This document shows positions 1 to 8,113 of a stretch of DNA of 64,000 nt, one piece after another. Where the stretch lies: contig NZ_CP060388.1 of the NCBI RefSeq assembly GCF_014280435.1, forward strand, positions 1,984,001-2,048,000. Direction: 5' to 3'. The notes beneath the pieces are model-generated. The model saw nothing but the letters and a program-made list of their open reading frames with translations, was not told the DNA's origin and did not search any database. Source of the stretch: Sphingobium sp. KCTC 72723. Its GTDB lineage: Bacteria > Pseudomonadota > Alphaproteobacteria > Sphingomonadales > Sphingomonadaceae. Both the position numbers and the translations under genes were made by a program. Within the stretch, counting starts at the first letter, position 1. Each line of letters begins with the position of its first letter.

Positions 1-250
1 GCCCCGCCCGCATCGTCATGACACGGCCGAAATCTTCCGGCCTTGCCCCTTCGATCATGGTCGATGCGCCAAGCTGGTTCAGCAGATGGCCGAAACTGTC
101 GACATCGGCCAGACGCGGCAGATTGCGCAGCGTTACAGGCTCGTCAGTTAACAGCGCGCAGGGCAGCAGCGTCAACGCCGCATTTTTTGCGCCGGAAATG
201 GGAAGGCGGCCATTGAGTTGCTTGCCGCCGCGAATGTGAATGCGGTCCAT
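1..250 (-). CDS. murA: UDP-N-acetylglucosamine 1-carboxyvinyltransferase, 5' part
   Basis: Reading leftward from an ATG at 250, the first 83 codons encode the MurA N-terminus, including the family hallmark ISGAKNAAL near residue 19 and a following LPCALL segment. MurA transfers enolpyruvate from PEP to UDP-GlcNAc in the cytoplasm, the first committed step of peptidoglycan synthesis. The gene runs off the left edge, so the catalytic Cys loop and most of the protein are outside the window. No clear Shine-Dalgarno sequence precedes the ATG. It is divergent from the Crp/Fnr regulator, so 251-461 should carry both promoters. Confidence 0.93.
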   Translation of the reverse strand, partial: MDRIHIRGGKQLNGRLPISGAKNAALTLLPCALLTDEPVTLRNLPRLADVDSFGHLLNQLGASTMIEGARPEDFGRVMTMRAG

Positions 251-461
251 TGGCTAGGGTTAATAACGGCAAACGCGCCCCGCGCAAGGCGGGTGCCATG
301 CGATTTCGCCGCGAAACGGGGTTCGGGTGCGGGATGAGGCACAACAATCGTACAAAGCAGCAACAACATTGATCGAGTTTAGTGCAGAGACTGAAAATGC
401 AGCCAAAAGGCGCTTGAGGCGTTTTGCCATCGTAACGACAATTTGGATAAAGGTTTCATTG

Positions 462-1190
462 GTGGCAACGAGTTGTTTCGCAGAAAGGCTGGCCAAGCAT
501 GTGCCGCTGTCCGACGCGGAAAAAAAAGCATTGGCACGGCTGGAGGAAAATCCGCGCAAGGTGAAGCGCGGCGCGATGATCCAGCGGGTGAACGAGACAG
601 TGACGGAGCTGTTCGTGCTGCGTGAAGGCCGGGTGATGAGTTTCGTCATCCTGCCCGACGGCAGCCGACAGATTTTGCGCGTCTATTTCCCCGGCGACTT
701 CATAGGGTCGGCCAGCACCATTTACAGCAAGGCACCCGAATCGCTGGTCGCGCTGTCGGATTCGGTGGTGTGTCCGTTCGACAAACATGCCCTGCGGCGG
801 TTGCTGGACGAATATCCGCGCGTCGCGGCATTGCTGTTCCTGCTGTCCAATGCCGAACGGGTGGCGATGACCGACCGGCTGGCTTCGCTGGGCCGCACGT
901 CGGCCAAGGCGCGGGTCGCATCCTTCCTGCTCGACATGTTCGACCGGCTGCGCGTCACCGACGACAGCATCCTCGACAGTTTCGACCTGAAGCTGACACA
1001 GGAGGAAATCGGCGATTCGATCGGGCTGACGTCCGTTCATGTGAACCGGATGATCCGCCAGATGGAGCAGGAGAAGCTGATCAGCCGATCGAACGGGCGG
1101 ATCACGCTGATCGACTTGCCCCGGCTGGGAGAAATCGGCCATTATACCAATCGCTATAAGGATATGGATCTGGACTGGTTGCCGGTCTAG
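462..1190 (+). CDS. Crp/Fnr family transcriptional regulator
   Basis: A protein of about 242 residues with an N-terminal cyclic-nucleotide-binding-type beta-roll (about residues 15-130) and a C-terminal winged helix. The helix-turn-helix reads LTQEEIGDSIGLTSVHVNRM (about 178-197), typical of the family. The reading frame is open from 327, but I prefer the GTG at 462: an AAAGG lies 8 bases upstream, and the extension before it looks non-coding. The N-terminus has no cluster of cysteines for an FNR-type iron-sulfur centre, so the ligand cannot be stated. It may regulate itself or murA through the shared intergenic region; no operator was identified. Confidence 0.85.
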   Translation: MATSCFAERLAKHVPLSDAEKKALARLEENPRKVKRGAMIQRVNETVTELFVLREGRVMSFVILPDGSRQILRVYFPGDFIGSASTIYSKAPESLVALSDSVVCPFDKHALRRLLDEYPRVAALLFLLSNAERVAMTDRLASLGRTSAKARVASFLLDMFDRLRVTDDSILDSFDLKLTQEEIGDSIGLTSVHVNRMIRQMEQEKLISRSNGRITLIDLPRLGEIGHYTNRYKDMDLDWLPV

Positions 1191-1197
1191 CCGGGCC

Positions 1198-1467
1198 TTA
1201 TCGCCGCGCAGGAGCGTCCGGTGCGAAGCAGCGTTCGCACCGCCGCCAGCACGCGACCCCTGGCATGGCCGTAACCGGGCGCAGGGCGCGGTCGGGATAA
1301 AGCCCCGCCAATATCGCCGGCGATATGCCTTCGGGTGCGGCGCGGTTGTGGCACATCAGGCAATTGCGCACATAGCGGGCGCGGGTCAGGCCGGAATGAT
1401 CCTCCTGCGCCAGCGTCGTGCCAGGCAGGATCAGCAGCGCGGCGACCAGCCAGTGCGCTGCCCTCAC
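1198..1467 (-). CDS. small exported one-haem cytochrome c-like protein
   Basis: An 89-residue protein with a signal peptide (hydrophobic segment about 5-20, ending in LAQ) followed by one haem-attachment motif, CLMCH, at about 37-41. The C-terminus has further cysteines (CWRRCERC) that could form a second metal site or disulfides. The GTG start at 1467 overlaps the TGA of the upstream HNH gene (GTGA), so translation is probably coupled. I do not recognise a named family; it resembles short periplasmic cytochrome-like proteins of sphingomonads. A role in periplasmic electron transfer is inference from the CxxCH motif alone. Confidence 0.65.
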   Translation of the reverse strand: MRAAHWLVAALLILPGTTLAQEDHSGLTRARYVRNCLMCHNRAAPEGISPAILAGLYPDRALRPVTAMPGVACWRRCERCFAPDAPARR

Positions 1468-2030
1468 GCCATCAGCTCTACATCCCAGTAGAGCCAGTCA
1501 TGCCAGCTTTCATGCAGATAACCCGGCGGGAAGGCGCGGCCATGTTCCTGCAAATGCCAGCTGGTCGGGCGGATCGGCTGGACGTGCAGTTGCATTCCCG
1601 CCTGCTTTGGGGTGCGACCCCCTTTTTTCAGGTTGCAGGGCGAACAGGCCGTTGCGACATTTTCCCATGTCGTGCGCCCGCCGGACCGGCGCGGCACGAC
1701 ATGGTCGAACGTCAGGTCGCTGGTTGCGCCGCAATATTGGCAGGAAAATTTATCGCGCAGGAACAGGTTGAAGCGCGTGAAGGCGGGATGTTCGGACGGG
1801 CGCACATATTGTTTGAGCGCAATGACCGATGGGATTCGCATATCTACGCTGGGGCTATGCACATGGCGTTCATAGCTGGCGATGATATCCACCCGATCCA
1901 GGAACACGGCCTTGATCGCGGTCTGCCACGGCCAGATGCTGAGCGGATAATAGCTCAGCGGCGTATAATCGGCATTCAACACAAGCGCCGGACAGTTTTC
2001 CGGGTGTCGTATAAGGTCGGGATGGTACAT
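1464..2030 (-). CDS. HNH endonuclease family protein
   Basis: A 188-residue protein with an HNH-type zinc-finger nuclease core: FSCQYCG, then HVVPRRSGGRTTWENVA, then ACSPCN, giving two CxxC pairs around the conserved H and N. The N-terminus ALVLNADYTPLSYYPL is characteristic of the HNH proteins common in alphaproteobacterial chromosomes. The ATG at 2030 is chosen because GAAGG lies just upstream; the frame is open further, to 2087. HNH proteins are metal-dependent DNA nucleases, but the physiological role of this chromosomal group is unknown. It is not next to a methylase, so there is no evidence that it is a restriction enzyme. Confidence 0.85.
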   Translation of the reverse strand: MYHPDLIRHPENCPALVLNADYTPLSYYPLSIWPWQTAIKAVFLDRVDIIASYERHVHSPSVDMRIPSVIALKQYVRPSEHPAFTRFNLFLRDKFSCQYCGATSDLTFDHVVPRRSGGRTTWENVATACSPCNLKKGGRTPKQAGMQLHVQPIRPTSWHLQEHGRAFPPGYLHESWHDWLYWDVELMA

Positions 2031-2123
2031 GAAACCTTCTACCCCCTTGTCACCCCTGCTGATCCACCAGCATCGTGACAGGAGCATGACAGCATTAACC
2101 TCTATCCCCCGTCAAGAGCCTGT

Positions 2124-3029
2124 ATGACGCAGCTTACCGCACCACAGCATATGGTGACCCGCTTCGCCCCCAGCCCCACCGGGCGGCTGCATGTCGGTCA
2201 TGGCTGGTCGGCGTTGATGGCGCATGACATGGCGCGCGCGGGCGGTGGGCAGTTCCGCCTGCGGATCGAGGATATAGACGGCAGCCGCAGTCGGCCCGAA
2301 CATGTGGCGGCTATCGTCGAGGATCTGCGCTGGCTGGGCGTGACGTGGGACGGGGACATCGCTGTCCAGTCGGAGCGGCTGGACGCCTATGATGCGGCGC
2401 TGGCGCGGCTGAAAACAATGGGGCTGCTCTACCCCTGTTTCTGCACCCGTGCCGACATACAGGCCAGCCTGACCGCGCCGCACGGGCCGGAAGGGCCAGT
2501 CTATCCGGGGACGTGCCGGGGGTTGAGCGAAGCGGAACAGGCGCGGCGGATTGCCAAGGGCGCGCCGCACGCATGGCGGATCGACATGGGCAAGGCCGTG
2601 GCGCGGGCGGGCGATCTGACGTGGACCGCAGGGCTGTTCCCGGTGCATTTGGCGACAGCGACATGGACAATATCAACGCATTTGATCGTGCATGGCGATG
2701 TCGTTCTGGCGCGCAAGGATGCACCGGCCAGCTATCACCTGTCCTGCACGCTGGACGATGCCGCCATGGGCGTCACTCATGTGCTGCGCGGCGACGACCT
2801 GCGCCCTGTCACGGATATACACCGCCTGCTGCAAGCGCTGCTCGACCTGCCCTCCCCCGTCTATATCCACCACCCCTTGCTGGTTGGCGCGGATGGCAGG
2901 CGGCTGGCCAAGCGGGACGGGTCGATCGCGCTGGCCGATCTGCGCGCGCAGGGCATGGACCCGCAGCGTCTGGCCGATGACCTAAGGGGTAATCGCTTTC
3001 CGGTTGGCATCGCGCTGGCAAGCGCCTAG
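2124..3029 (+). CDS. gluQ: glutamyl-Q tRNA(Asp) synthetase
   Basis: A 301-residue paralogue of the catalytic half of glutamyl-tRNA synthetase, lacking the anticodon-binding domain. The HIGH-like motif is in SPTGRLHVGHG and the KMSKS-like signature in RRLAKRDGS. Cysteines in YPCFC and YPGTC match the zinc site that distinguishes GluQRS from GltX. The family activates glutamate without tRNA and attaches it to queuosine at position 34 of tRNA(Asp). It is divergent from the HNH gene. The ATG at 2124 is used; a second ATG lies at 2151. Confidence 0.93.
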   Translation: MTQLTAPQHMVTRFAPSPTGRLHVGHGWSALMAHDMARAGGGQFRLRIEDIDGSRSRPEHVAAIVEDLRWLGVTWDGDIAVQSERLDAYDAALARLKTMGLLYPCFCTRADIQASLTAPHGPEGPVYPGTCRGLSEAEQARRIAKGAPHAWRIDMGKAVARAGDLTWTAGLFPVHLATATWTISTHLIVHGDVVLARKDAPASYHLSCTLDDAAMGVTHVLRGDDLRPVTDIHRLLQALLDLPSPVYIHHPLLVGADGRRLAKRDGSIALADLRAQGMDPQRLADDLRGNRFPVGIALASA

Positions 3030-3039
3030 ATTGCCGCCT

Positions 3040-3276
3040 ATGAACACCGTGCTTGTCATCGCCCTCATCCTTGCCATGGCCGCGACTCTGTTCGCGCTCG
3101 TCCGTGGCATCATCAGCTTTCTTCAGACCACGAAGGAAGAATTGAACGCGCCCGAAGGCAGCGGCCCCGGCCCGTCGCGGTTGAAGCAGAACAAGATGAT
3201 GATGAACCGTGTGCTGTTTCAGGCTGCGGCGATCATCATCGTGGCGATCCTGCTGCTGGCCAAGGGCAATGGCTGA
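3040..3276 (+). CDS. twin-transmembrane small protein (HIG1-like)
   Basis: A 78-residue protein with two membrane helices, about residues 3-24 and 56-75, joined by a polar loop containing the conserved-looking segment LKQNKMMMNRVLFQ. This matches the small HIG1/hypoxia-induced-type twin-membrane proteins common in alphaproteobacteria. The frame is open from 3004, but the ATG at 3040 gives the expected N-terminus. It lies just downstream of gluQ and just upstream of the adenosyltransferase gene. In other organisms HIG1 proteins modulate respiratory complexes; a comparable role here is inference. Confidence 0.8.
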   Translation: MNTVLVIALILAMAATLFALVRGIISFLQTTKEELNAPEGSGPGPSRLKQNKMMMNRVLFQAAAIIIVAILLLAKGNG

Positions 3277-3293
3277 GATTTTGGCGTAAGTCA

Positions 3294-3863
3294 TTGGTAA
3301 AACTGAATAAAATATACACCCGCACGGGCGATTCAGGCACGACTGGCCTGGTCGATGGGTCGCGCCTGCCCAAACACGCGCCCCGAATGCAGGCCGTGGG
3401 CGATGTGGATGAAGCCAATAGCGCGATCGGCATCGCCGTCGTCGCGATGGGCGAGACAATCGAAGCGACGTGGCTGACCATGATCCAGAACGACCTGTTC
3501 GATCTGGGCGCGGACCTTGCCACGCCTATCCCCGATGGCGCGGACGAGCCGTGGGCGCTGCGGATCATCGCCAGCCAGGTGCAGCGGCTGGAGGATCAGA
3601 TCGACGCGATGAACGCCGATCTTGCCCCACTCGACAGCTTCATCCTGCCCGGCGGATCGCCTGCCGCCGCCGCTGTCCATCTGGCCCGTGCCATCACGCG
3701 CCGGGCGGAACGCAGCGCCACCGCAGCGGCGACCGACGTGGCGCTCAACCGCCAGGCGCTGGCCTATCTCAACCGACTGTCGGACCTGCTGTTCGTGCTG
3801 GCCCGCCGCCTGAATGGTAATGGCGAAGCCGACGTGAAATGGGTGCCGGGCGCGTCGCGCTGA
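3294..3863 (+). CDS. ATP:cob(I)alamin adenosyltransferase, PduO type
   Basis: A 189-residue PduO-type corrinoid adenosyltransferase. The N-terminal signature KIYTRTGDSGTTGLVDGSR (about 5-23) forms the ATP site, and the C-terminal helix has the ARAITRRAERS and ALAYLNRLSDLLFVLAR elements of the family. It transfers the adenosyl group of ATP to cob(I)alamin to make adenosylcobalamin. The only start giving the complete conserved N-terminus is TTG at 3294; there is no strong ribosome site, so translation may be weak or coupled to the small gene upstream. No other B12 genes are nearby. Confidence 0.92.
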   Translation: MVKLNKIYTRTGDSGTTGLVDGSRLPKHAPRMQAVGDVDEANSAIGIAVVAMGETIEATWLTMIQNDLFDLGADLATPIPDGADEPWALRIIASQVQRLEDQIDAMNADLAPLDSFILPGGSPAAAAVHLARAITRRAERSATAAATDVALNRQALAYLNRLSDLLFVLARRLNGNGEADVKWVPGASR

Positions 3864-4157
3864 TTTTTGTGCGTGCGATGGCTTCGGGTTGATGCGGCTT
3901 CGCCACGCTGTTCGCGTCCAGCAGCGTCAGTCTTTGGGTCGGCATCAGTTTATCTTTGTAAACACCTGCATCATCTGGACAAATGGATGCTGAAACACGT
4001 TCAGCATGACGTTAGGGGATAGCTCTGCCCCGCAAGGACAGGATGCCGCGATGATGCGCGTTCCTGATCGGGCTTCACTCTATCGCCCTGACTCACTCCC
4101 GGCACGGCTGGTCCCATGGCGGCGCGTTAACCCTGATCCTTCAGATCGCGTTTACCG
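3864..4157. other. intergenic region of about 290 bases
   Basis: I see no convincing gene in either strand of this gap between the adenosyltransferase and the GGDEF gene. It contains a perfect inverted repeat, annotated separately at 3987-4007. There is no clear T-rich terminator. The promoter of the diguanylate cyclase gene should lie in the right-hand part. Confidence 0.5.
3987..4007. repeat. palindromic intergenic element (stem-loop)
   Basis: The sequence is an 8-base perfect inverted repeat, ATGCTGAA / TTCAGCAT, around a 5-base loop. The flanking CGTCATGCTGAAC...TTCAGCATCCAT style is one I associate with dispersed intergenic repeats in sphingomonad genomes. Only one copy was noticed here, so calling it a dispersed repeat is inference. 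There is no T-tract, so it is not a typical intrinsic terminator. Confidence 0.5.
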
Positions 4158-5054
4158 ATGATGCCGACTTTGCGCGCCAACGCAATCACGGGGCCGTTCA
4201 TGCATTTCTACCTCGCTACCTCCTTCATCTTTCCGCGCTCGCTGCGCCTGCGTCTCTTCACTCTTTGCTTCGTCGCCACGCATTTGCCGCTGATCGGCTA
4301 TTGCGGCTGGGGTCTGGCGACCGGCCGCATGGCGCTGGCGGAGTTCATTGCGCTGACGCTGGCGACGGTGGTCGGCACGGGCATTGCGCTGGTCGGCATC
4401 GGCGCGTTGCTGAACCCCATCCACACGCTGGCCGATACGCTGAACCATCGGGATGACGCGGCATTGCCGGACGTGGGCGATGTCATCCAGACGCTTTATG
4501 CCGGAGTGCATCGGGCCGCGACCACCACCCGCGCACGGATGGACGACCTGCACATCGCCGCGCATGAGGATATATTGACCGGCCTGCCCAACCGGCGCGG
4601 CTTTCTGGCCCAGATCGATGCCTTGCCACGCGAGCGGCGCACCGGATGCATCGCAATGATCGACATCGACCATTTCAAGCAGGTCAATGACGAGATGGGC
4701 CATGACGAGGGCGACCGGGTGCTGGCAGCGTTCGCCGCGCGGCTTTCCGCCCATGTTCGCCGCATCGACCATGTCGCGCGATGGGGCGGGGAGGAGTTCG
4801 TGCTGTTGCTGCCCGCCACGATCGAGGAGGAGGCCTGCTGGTCCTTGTCGCGCATAGCGGCCCATTTGCGGGACGATCCGATCGGCCATGTCCATGGCCG
4901 CCCGATCAGTTTTTCCGCCGGGGTCGCGCGCTGGGATGGCAAGGCGCTGGACGATGCGCTGAGCGCCGCCGATGCGGCGCTGTACGATGCCAAGGCGGGT
5001 GGTCGCGATCGCGTGTGTCGCGCGATCGCTCCATATCAGAGCGCCTGTCCTTAA
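4158..5054 (+). CDS. membrane-anchored diguanylate cyclase (GGDEF)
   Basis: A 298-residue protein with two hydrophobic segments in the first 90 residues (about 33-52 and 58-85) and a C-terminal GGDEF domain from about 135. The active-site loop is GGEEF, the preceding DxLTGLPNRRGF motif is intact, and MIDIDHFKQVND supplies the metal-binding aspartates. It should therefore make cyclic-di-GMP at the inner membrane. No RxxD inhibitory motif is obvious immediately before GGEEF. The ATG at 4158 is used, with alternatives at 4161 and 4200; none has a strong ribosome site. A second GGDEF protein and a PilZ receptor occur elsewhere in the window. Confidence 0.9.
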   Translation: MMPTLRANAITGPFMHFYLATSFIFPRSLRLRLFTLCFVATHLPLIGYCGWGLATGRMALAEFIALTLATVVGTGIALVGIGALLNPIHTLADTLNHRDDAALPDVGDVIQTLYAGVHRAATTTRARMDDLHIAAHEDILTGLPNRRGFLAQIDALPRERRTGCIAMIDIDHFKQVNDEMGHDEGDRVLAAFAARLSAHVRRIDHVARWGGEEFVLLLPATIEEEACWSLSRIAAHLRDDPIGHVHGRPISFSAGVARWDGKALDDALSAADAALYDAKAGGRDRVCRAIAPYQSACP

Positions 5055-5131
5055 GGGCAGACGGAACCGTGCGGTCCTGTCATGCGCTTGTGCCATAAGA
5101 GAGCGGCGCAACCGTATCGGAAGGGGTCGGC

Positions 5132-6400
5132 ATGGCCAAAAGCTGGACAGAGGCCAGACAGGATGATCTGGAGACGCGCTATCGCGCCATCCGGGGCTTG
5201 AGCGACGCGATCGCTGCGCCCCTGTCCGACGCGGACGCCACGGTGCAATCGATGCCCGACGCATCCCCCGCCAAATGGCATCTGGCCCATGTCAGCTGGT
5301 TTTTCGAAACATTCGTGCTGCGCGATCATGTGCCGGGCTATCGCCCCTATGACGCGCGCTACGCCTTTCTGTTCAACAGCTATTATGAGGCGGAAGGGCC
5401 GCGCCATGCGCGTGCGATGCGGGGGTTGCTGACCCGGCCAACGCTGACGCAAGTGCGCGCCTATCGCGCCCATGTCGATGCCGCATTGCTCGCTGCCCTG
5501 CCGATGTTGCCGCAATCCGCCCGTGCGCTGGTGACGCTGGGGCTGCATCATGAACAGCAGCATCAGGAATTGCTGCTGACCGACATACTGCATTTGCTGT
5601 CGTGCAATCCGCTGGAACCGGCTCTGTTCGCCGCGCCGCACGCCGCGCCTGTCGCCCTGCCCGGCCCGCTACACTGGATCGAAGGGCGCGAGGGGCTGGT
5701 TGAGATCGGCACCGATATGCGCCACGACTTCGCCTTCGATTGCGAGGGGCCACGGCATCGGGCGCTGTTGCACCCCCATGCTCTGGGCCATCGCCCCATA
5801 ACCAACGGCGAATGGATCGCCTTTATCGACGATGGCGGATACCGGACCGCGGCGCACTGGCTGTCGGACGGGTGGGCATGGGTCCAGCGCGAAGCGATCG
5901 ACGCGCCGCTTTACTGGAAACATGGCGATCAGGGCTGGACGCGCTTTGGACTGGATGGACGCCAGCCGGTCAATCCCGCTGCGCCAGTCACGCATATCAG
6001 CCTGTATGAAGCGGACGCCTATGCCAGTTGGGCAGGCGCGCGGTTGCCGACCGAAGCGGAATGGGAAAGCGCGGCGCAGAATATCGCAGCGACCAGCGGC
6101 ACGCAACTGGACGGCGCTGCCTGCCCCCAGCCCTGCGCCGCTGAACAAGGGACAGCATTGACCCAGATGTTCGGCGATGTGTGGGAATGGACTGGCAGCG
6201 CCTATCGCCCCCATCCCGGCTTTCGCGCTGCCCCCGGCGCGGTGGGCGAATATAATGGCAAGTTCATGTCCGGCCAGTTCGTGTTGAAGGGCAGCAGTTG
6301 CGCCACGCCGCGCGGCCATGCGCGCGCCAGCTACCGTAATTTCTTTTACCCCCATCAACGCTGGCAGTTTACCGGGCTGCGGCTGGCGAAGGATCTGTAA
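5132..6400 (+). CDS. egtB: ergothioneine biosynthesis sulfoxide synthase
   Basis: A 422-residue EgtB. The N-terminal DinB-like domain carries the non-haem iron ligands: H50 in KWHLAHVSWFFE, and H140 and H144 in the HHEQQHQE motif. The C-terminal formylglycine-enzyme-like fold has RLPTEAEWE, FGDVWEWT and YRNFFYP. EgtB couples hercynine to a sulfur donor (gamma-glutamylcysteine or cysteine) with O2. The ATG at 5132 has a GGAAGGGG upstream. The stop lies 4 bases before egtD, forming a two-gene operon that supplies hercynine and then sulfurises it. No egtA, egtC or egtE lies adjacent. Confidence 0.95.
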   Translation: MAKSWTEARQDDLETRYRAIRGLSDAIAAPLSDADATVQSMPDASPAKWHLAHVSWFFETFVLRDHVPGYRPYDARYAFLFNSYYEAEGPRHARAMRGLLTRPTLTQVRAYRAHVDAALLAALPMLPQSARALVTLGLHHEQQHQELLLTDILHLLSCNPLEPALFAAPHAAPVALPGPLHWIEGREGLVEIGTDMRHDFAFDCEGPRHRALLHPHALGHRPITNGEWIAFIDDGGYRTAAHWLSDGWAWVQREAIDAPLYWKHGDQGWTRFGLDGRQPVNPAAPVTHISLYEADAYASWAGARLPTEAEWESAAQNIAATSGTQLDGAACPQPCAAEQGTALTQMFGDVWEWTGSAYRPHPGFRAAPGAVGEYNGKFMSGQFVLKGSSCATPRGHARASYRNFFYPHQRWQFTGLRLAKDL

Positions 6401-6404
6401 CGCG

Positions 6405-7358
6405 ATGCTGCTGACCGAAGACATGACTGCGTCCGGCGTAGACCCGGCCTTTCGCCGCGATATATTGGCGGGGCTGGCGCAATCGCCCAAGGCGACGCCG
6501 CCGATCTGGTTCTACGACCGGCGCGGGTCCGAATTGTTCGAGGCGATCACTGACCTGCCCGAATATTATCCCACCCGGACCGAGACGGCATTGCTGGAAC
6601 GGCATGGCGCGGATTTCGCGGCTTCGATCGGGCCGGGCCGAGCGGTGGTGGAATTCGGCGCTGGCAGCGCGCGCAAGACGCCGCATTTGCTGCGCGCCAT
6701 TGCGCCTGCCGCCTATGTGCCGATCGACATCAGCGGCGACTTTCTCCATGCCAGCAGCGCGGCGCTGGCGTCGGCTTTTCCCGGCCTGCCAGTCATTCCG
6801 CTGGTCGGCGATTTCAACGGGCCGCTGGCTTTGCCTGCTGCGATCGACGGACTGCCCCGGCTGGGCTTTTTTCCCGGATCGACTATCGGCAATATGGAAC
6901 CGGACGCGGCGGTCGATCTGCTGCGGGCGATGCGTCGCCTGCTGGGCGACGACGCGATGCTGCTGATCGGCATGGACCGGATCAAGGATCGTGACCGGCT
7001 GATTGCGGCCTATGACGATAAGGCGGGGGTGACGGCGGCGTTCAACCTGAACCTCGTCACGCGGATCAACCGGGAGCTGGGCGGGGATATGCCGGTCGAT
7101 GGCTTTGCCCATCGCGCAGTGTGGAACGACGACAAGGCGCGGATTGAAATGCATCTGGAAGCGGTGCGTCCGCTATATTTCCAGGTGGCAGGCCATGATT
7201 TCACGATGGATGCGGGCGAGACGATCCATACCGAAAGCAGCCATAAATATGGTCCGCGCGACAATCGCCTGCTGCTGCGCGCGGGTAGTTGGGAACCGGC
7301 CGAGGCATGGACCGATGCGGAAGGCCTGTTCTCGCTGGTGCTGGCGCGCGCCGGTTAG
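6405..7358 (+). CDS. egtD: L-histidine N-alpha-methyltransferase
   Basis: A 317-residue SAM-dependent methyltransferase of the EgtD family. The N-terminus has PPIWFYDRRGSELFEAITDLPEYYPTRTE-type spacing, the SAM-binding motif is VVEFGAGSARKT, and the middle contains LGFFPGSTIGNM. EgtD trimethylates histidine to hercynine in the cytoplasm, the substrate of EgtB. The start is the ATG at 6405, 4 bases after egtB; the frame extends upstream into egtB in another reading but that part looks like shadow. The last bases overlap the convergent HAD gene by 4. Confidence 0.95.
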   Translation: MLLTEDMTASGVDPAFRRDILAGLAQSPKATPPIWFYDRRGSELFEAITDLPEYYPTRTETALLERHGADFAASIGPGRAVVEFGAGSARKTPHLLRAIAPAAYVPIDISGDFLHASSAALASAFPGLPVIPLVGDFNGPLALPAAIDGLPRLGFFPGSTIGNMEPDAAVDLLRAMRRLLGDDAMLLIGMDRIKDRDRLIAAYDDKAGVTAAFNLNLVTRINRELGGDMPVDGFAHRAVWNDDKARIEMHLEAVRPLYFQVAGHDFTMDAGETIHTESSHKYGPRDNRLLLRAGSWEPAEAWTDAEGLFSLVLARAG

Positions 7359-8038
7359 GCCGTCAGAATCGCGTGCAGATGGGCAAGGCTGGGCAGGATA
7401 TGGGCGCAGGCCCGTGCCTGTTCATCGGTCGGGGGCAGCAGGTCTGGCACCATCACCGTTGCAATGCCCGCCGCTGTCGCCGAACGCACCCCGGCATGGC
7501 TGTCCTCCACCGCGATGCAGCGGGATGGATCGACCCCCAGCAGGCGCGCGGCGAGCAGATAGGGTTCGGGATGCGGCTTGGGCCGTTCCACGTCGTTGCG
7601 GGTCACGACCACATCGAAATAAGGGAGCAGCCCGGCCTTCTCCAGCCGTAACTGCGCCAATGGCGCAGCGGTAGAGGTGGCAATCGCCATCGGCACGCCC
7701 GCCTGCGCCAGATGATCGAGGATCAGCATGGTTCCAGGGCGCAGGGATGCGCCAGCCGCCATCGCCCCTTCGAACAAGGCGTCGCTGTCGGCGTAGAAGC
7801 GGTCGAGCGGGAAATCCGGTCCCAGATGGTCGGCGAGCATGAGCTGGTTCGCGTCGCGATGGATACCGACCATCGACAGCAGCAGCGCTTCGGGCAATGG
7901 CCAGCCCAAGGCATCACCCGTCTGCGCGAAGGCCCGTTTATGCGCCGCTTCGGTATCGAGCAGCGTACCGTCCATGTCGAAGATGACGGCATGGATCGGG
8001 TCGGGCAGCAGGGCGGATTTTTGCAGCGTCAGGATCAT
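7355..8038 (-). CDS. HAD-superfamily phosphatase, beta-phosphoglucomutase-like
   Basis: A 227-residue HAD subfamily IA hydrolase. Motif I is FDMDGTLLDTE near residue 20, motif II is IATSTAAPL, motif III contains K in RPKPHPEPYLLAA, and motif IV is AVEDSHAGVRSA. The helical cap follows motif I. Such enzymes dephosphorylate small phosphometabolites or isomerise hexose phosphates; the substrate cannot be told from sequence. The ATG at 8038 is preferred over the upstream in-frame start at 8074. It converges on egtD and is probably a single-gene unit. Confidence 0.88.
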   Translation of the reverse strand: MILTLQKSALLPDPIHAVIFDMDGTLLDTEAAHKRAFAQTGDALGWPLPEALLLSMVGIHRDANQLMLADHLGPDFPLDRFYADSDALFEGAMAAGASLRPGTMLILDHLAQAGVPMAIATSTAAPLAQLRLEKAGLLPYFDVVVTRNDVERPKPHPEPYLLAARLLGVDPSRCIAVEDSHAGVRSATAAGIATVMVPDLLPPTDEQARACAHILPSLAHLHAILTA

Positions 8039-8113
8039 GGCCCCTACATGGGTAAAGCAGGCCGGATATGCCATTGCAAAGCGGGGTTGGCCGGTTGCGC
8101 GGCAGGCACGCTT

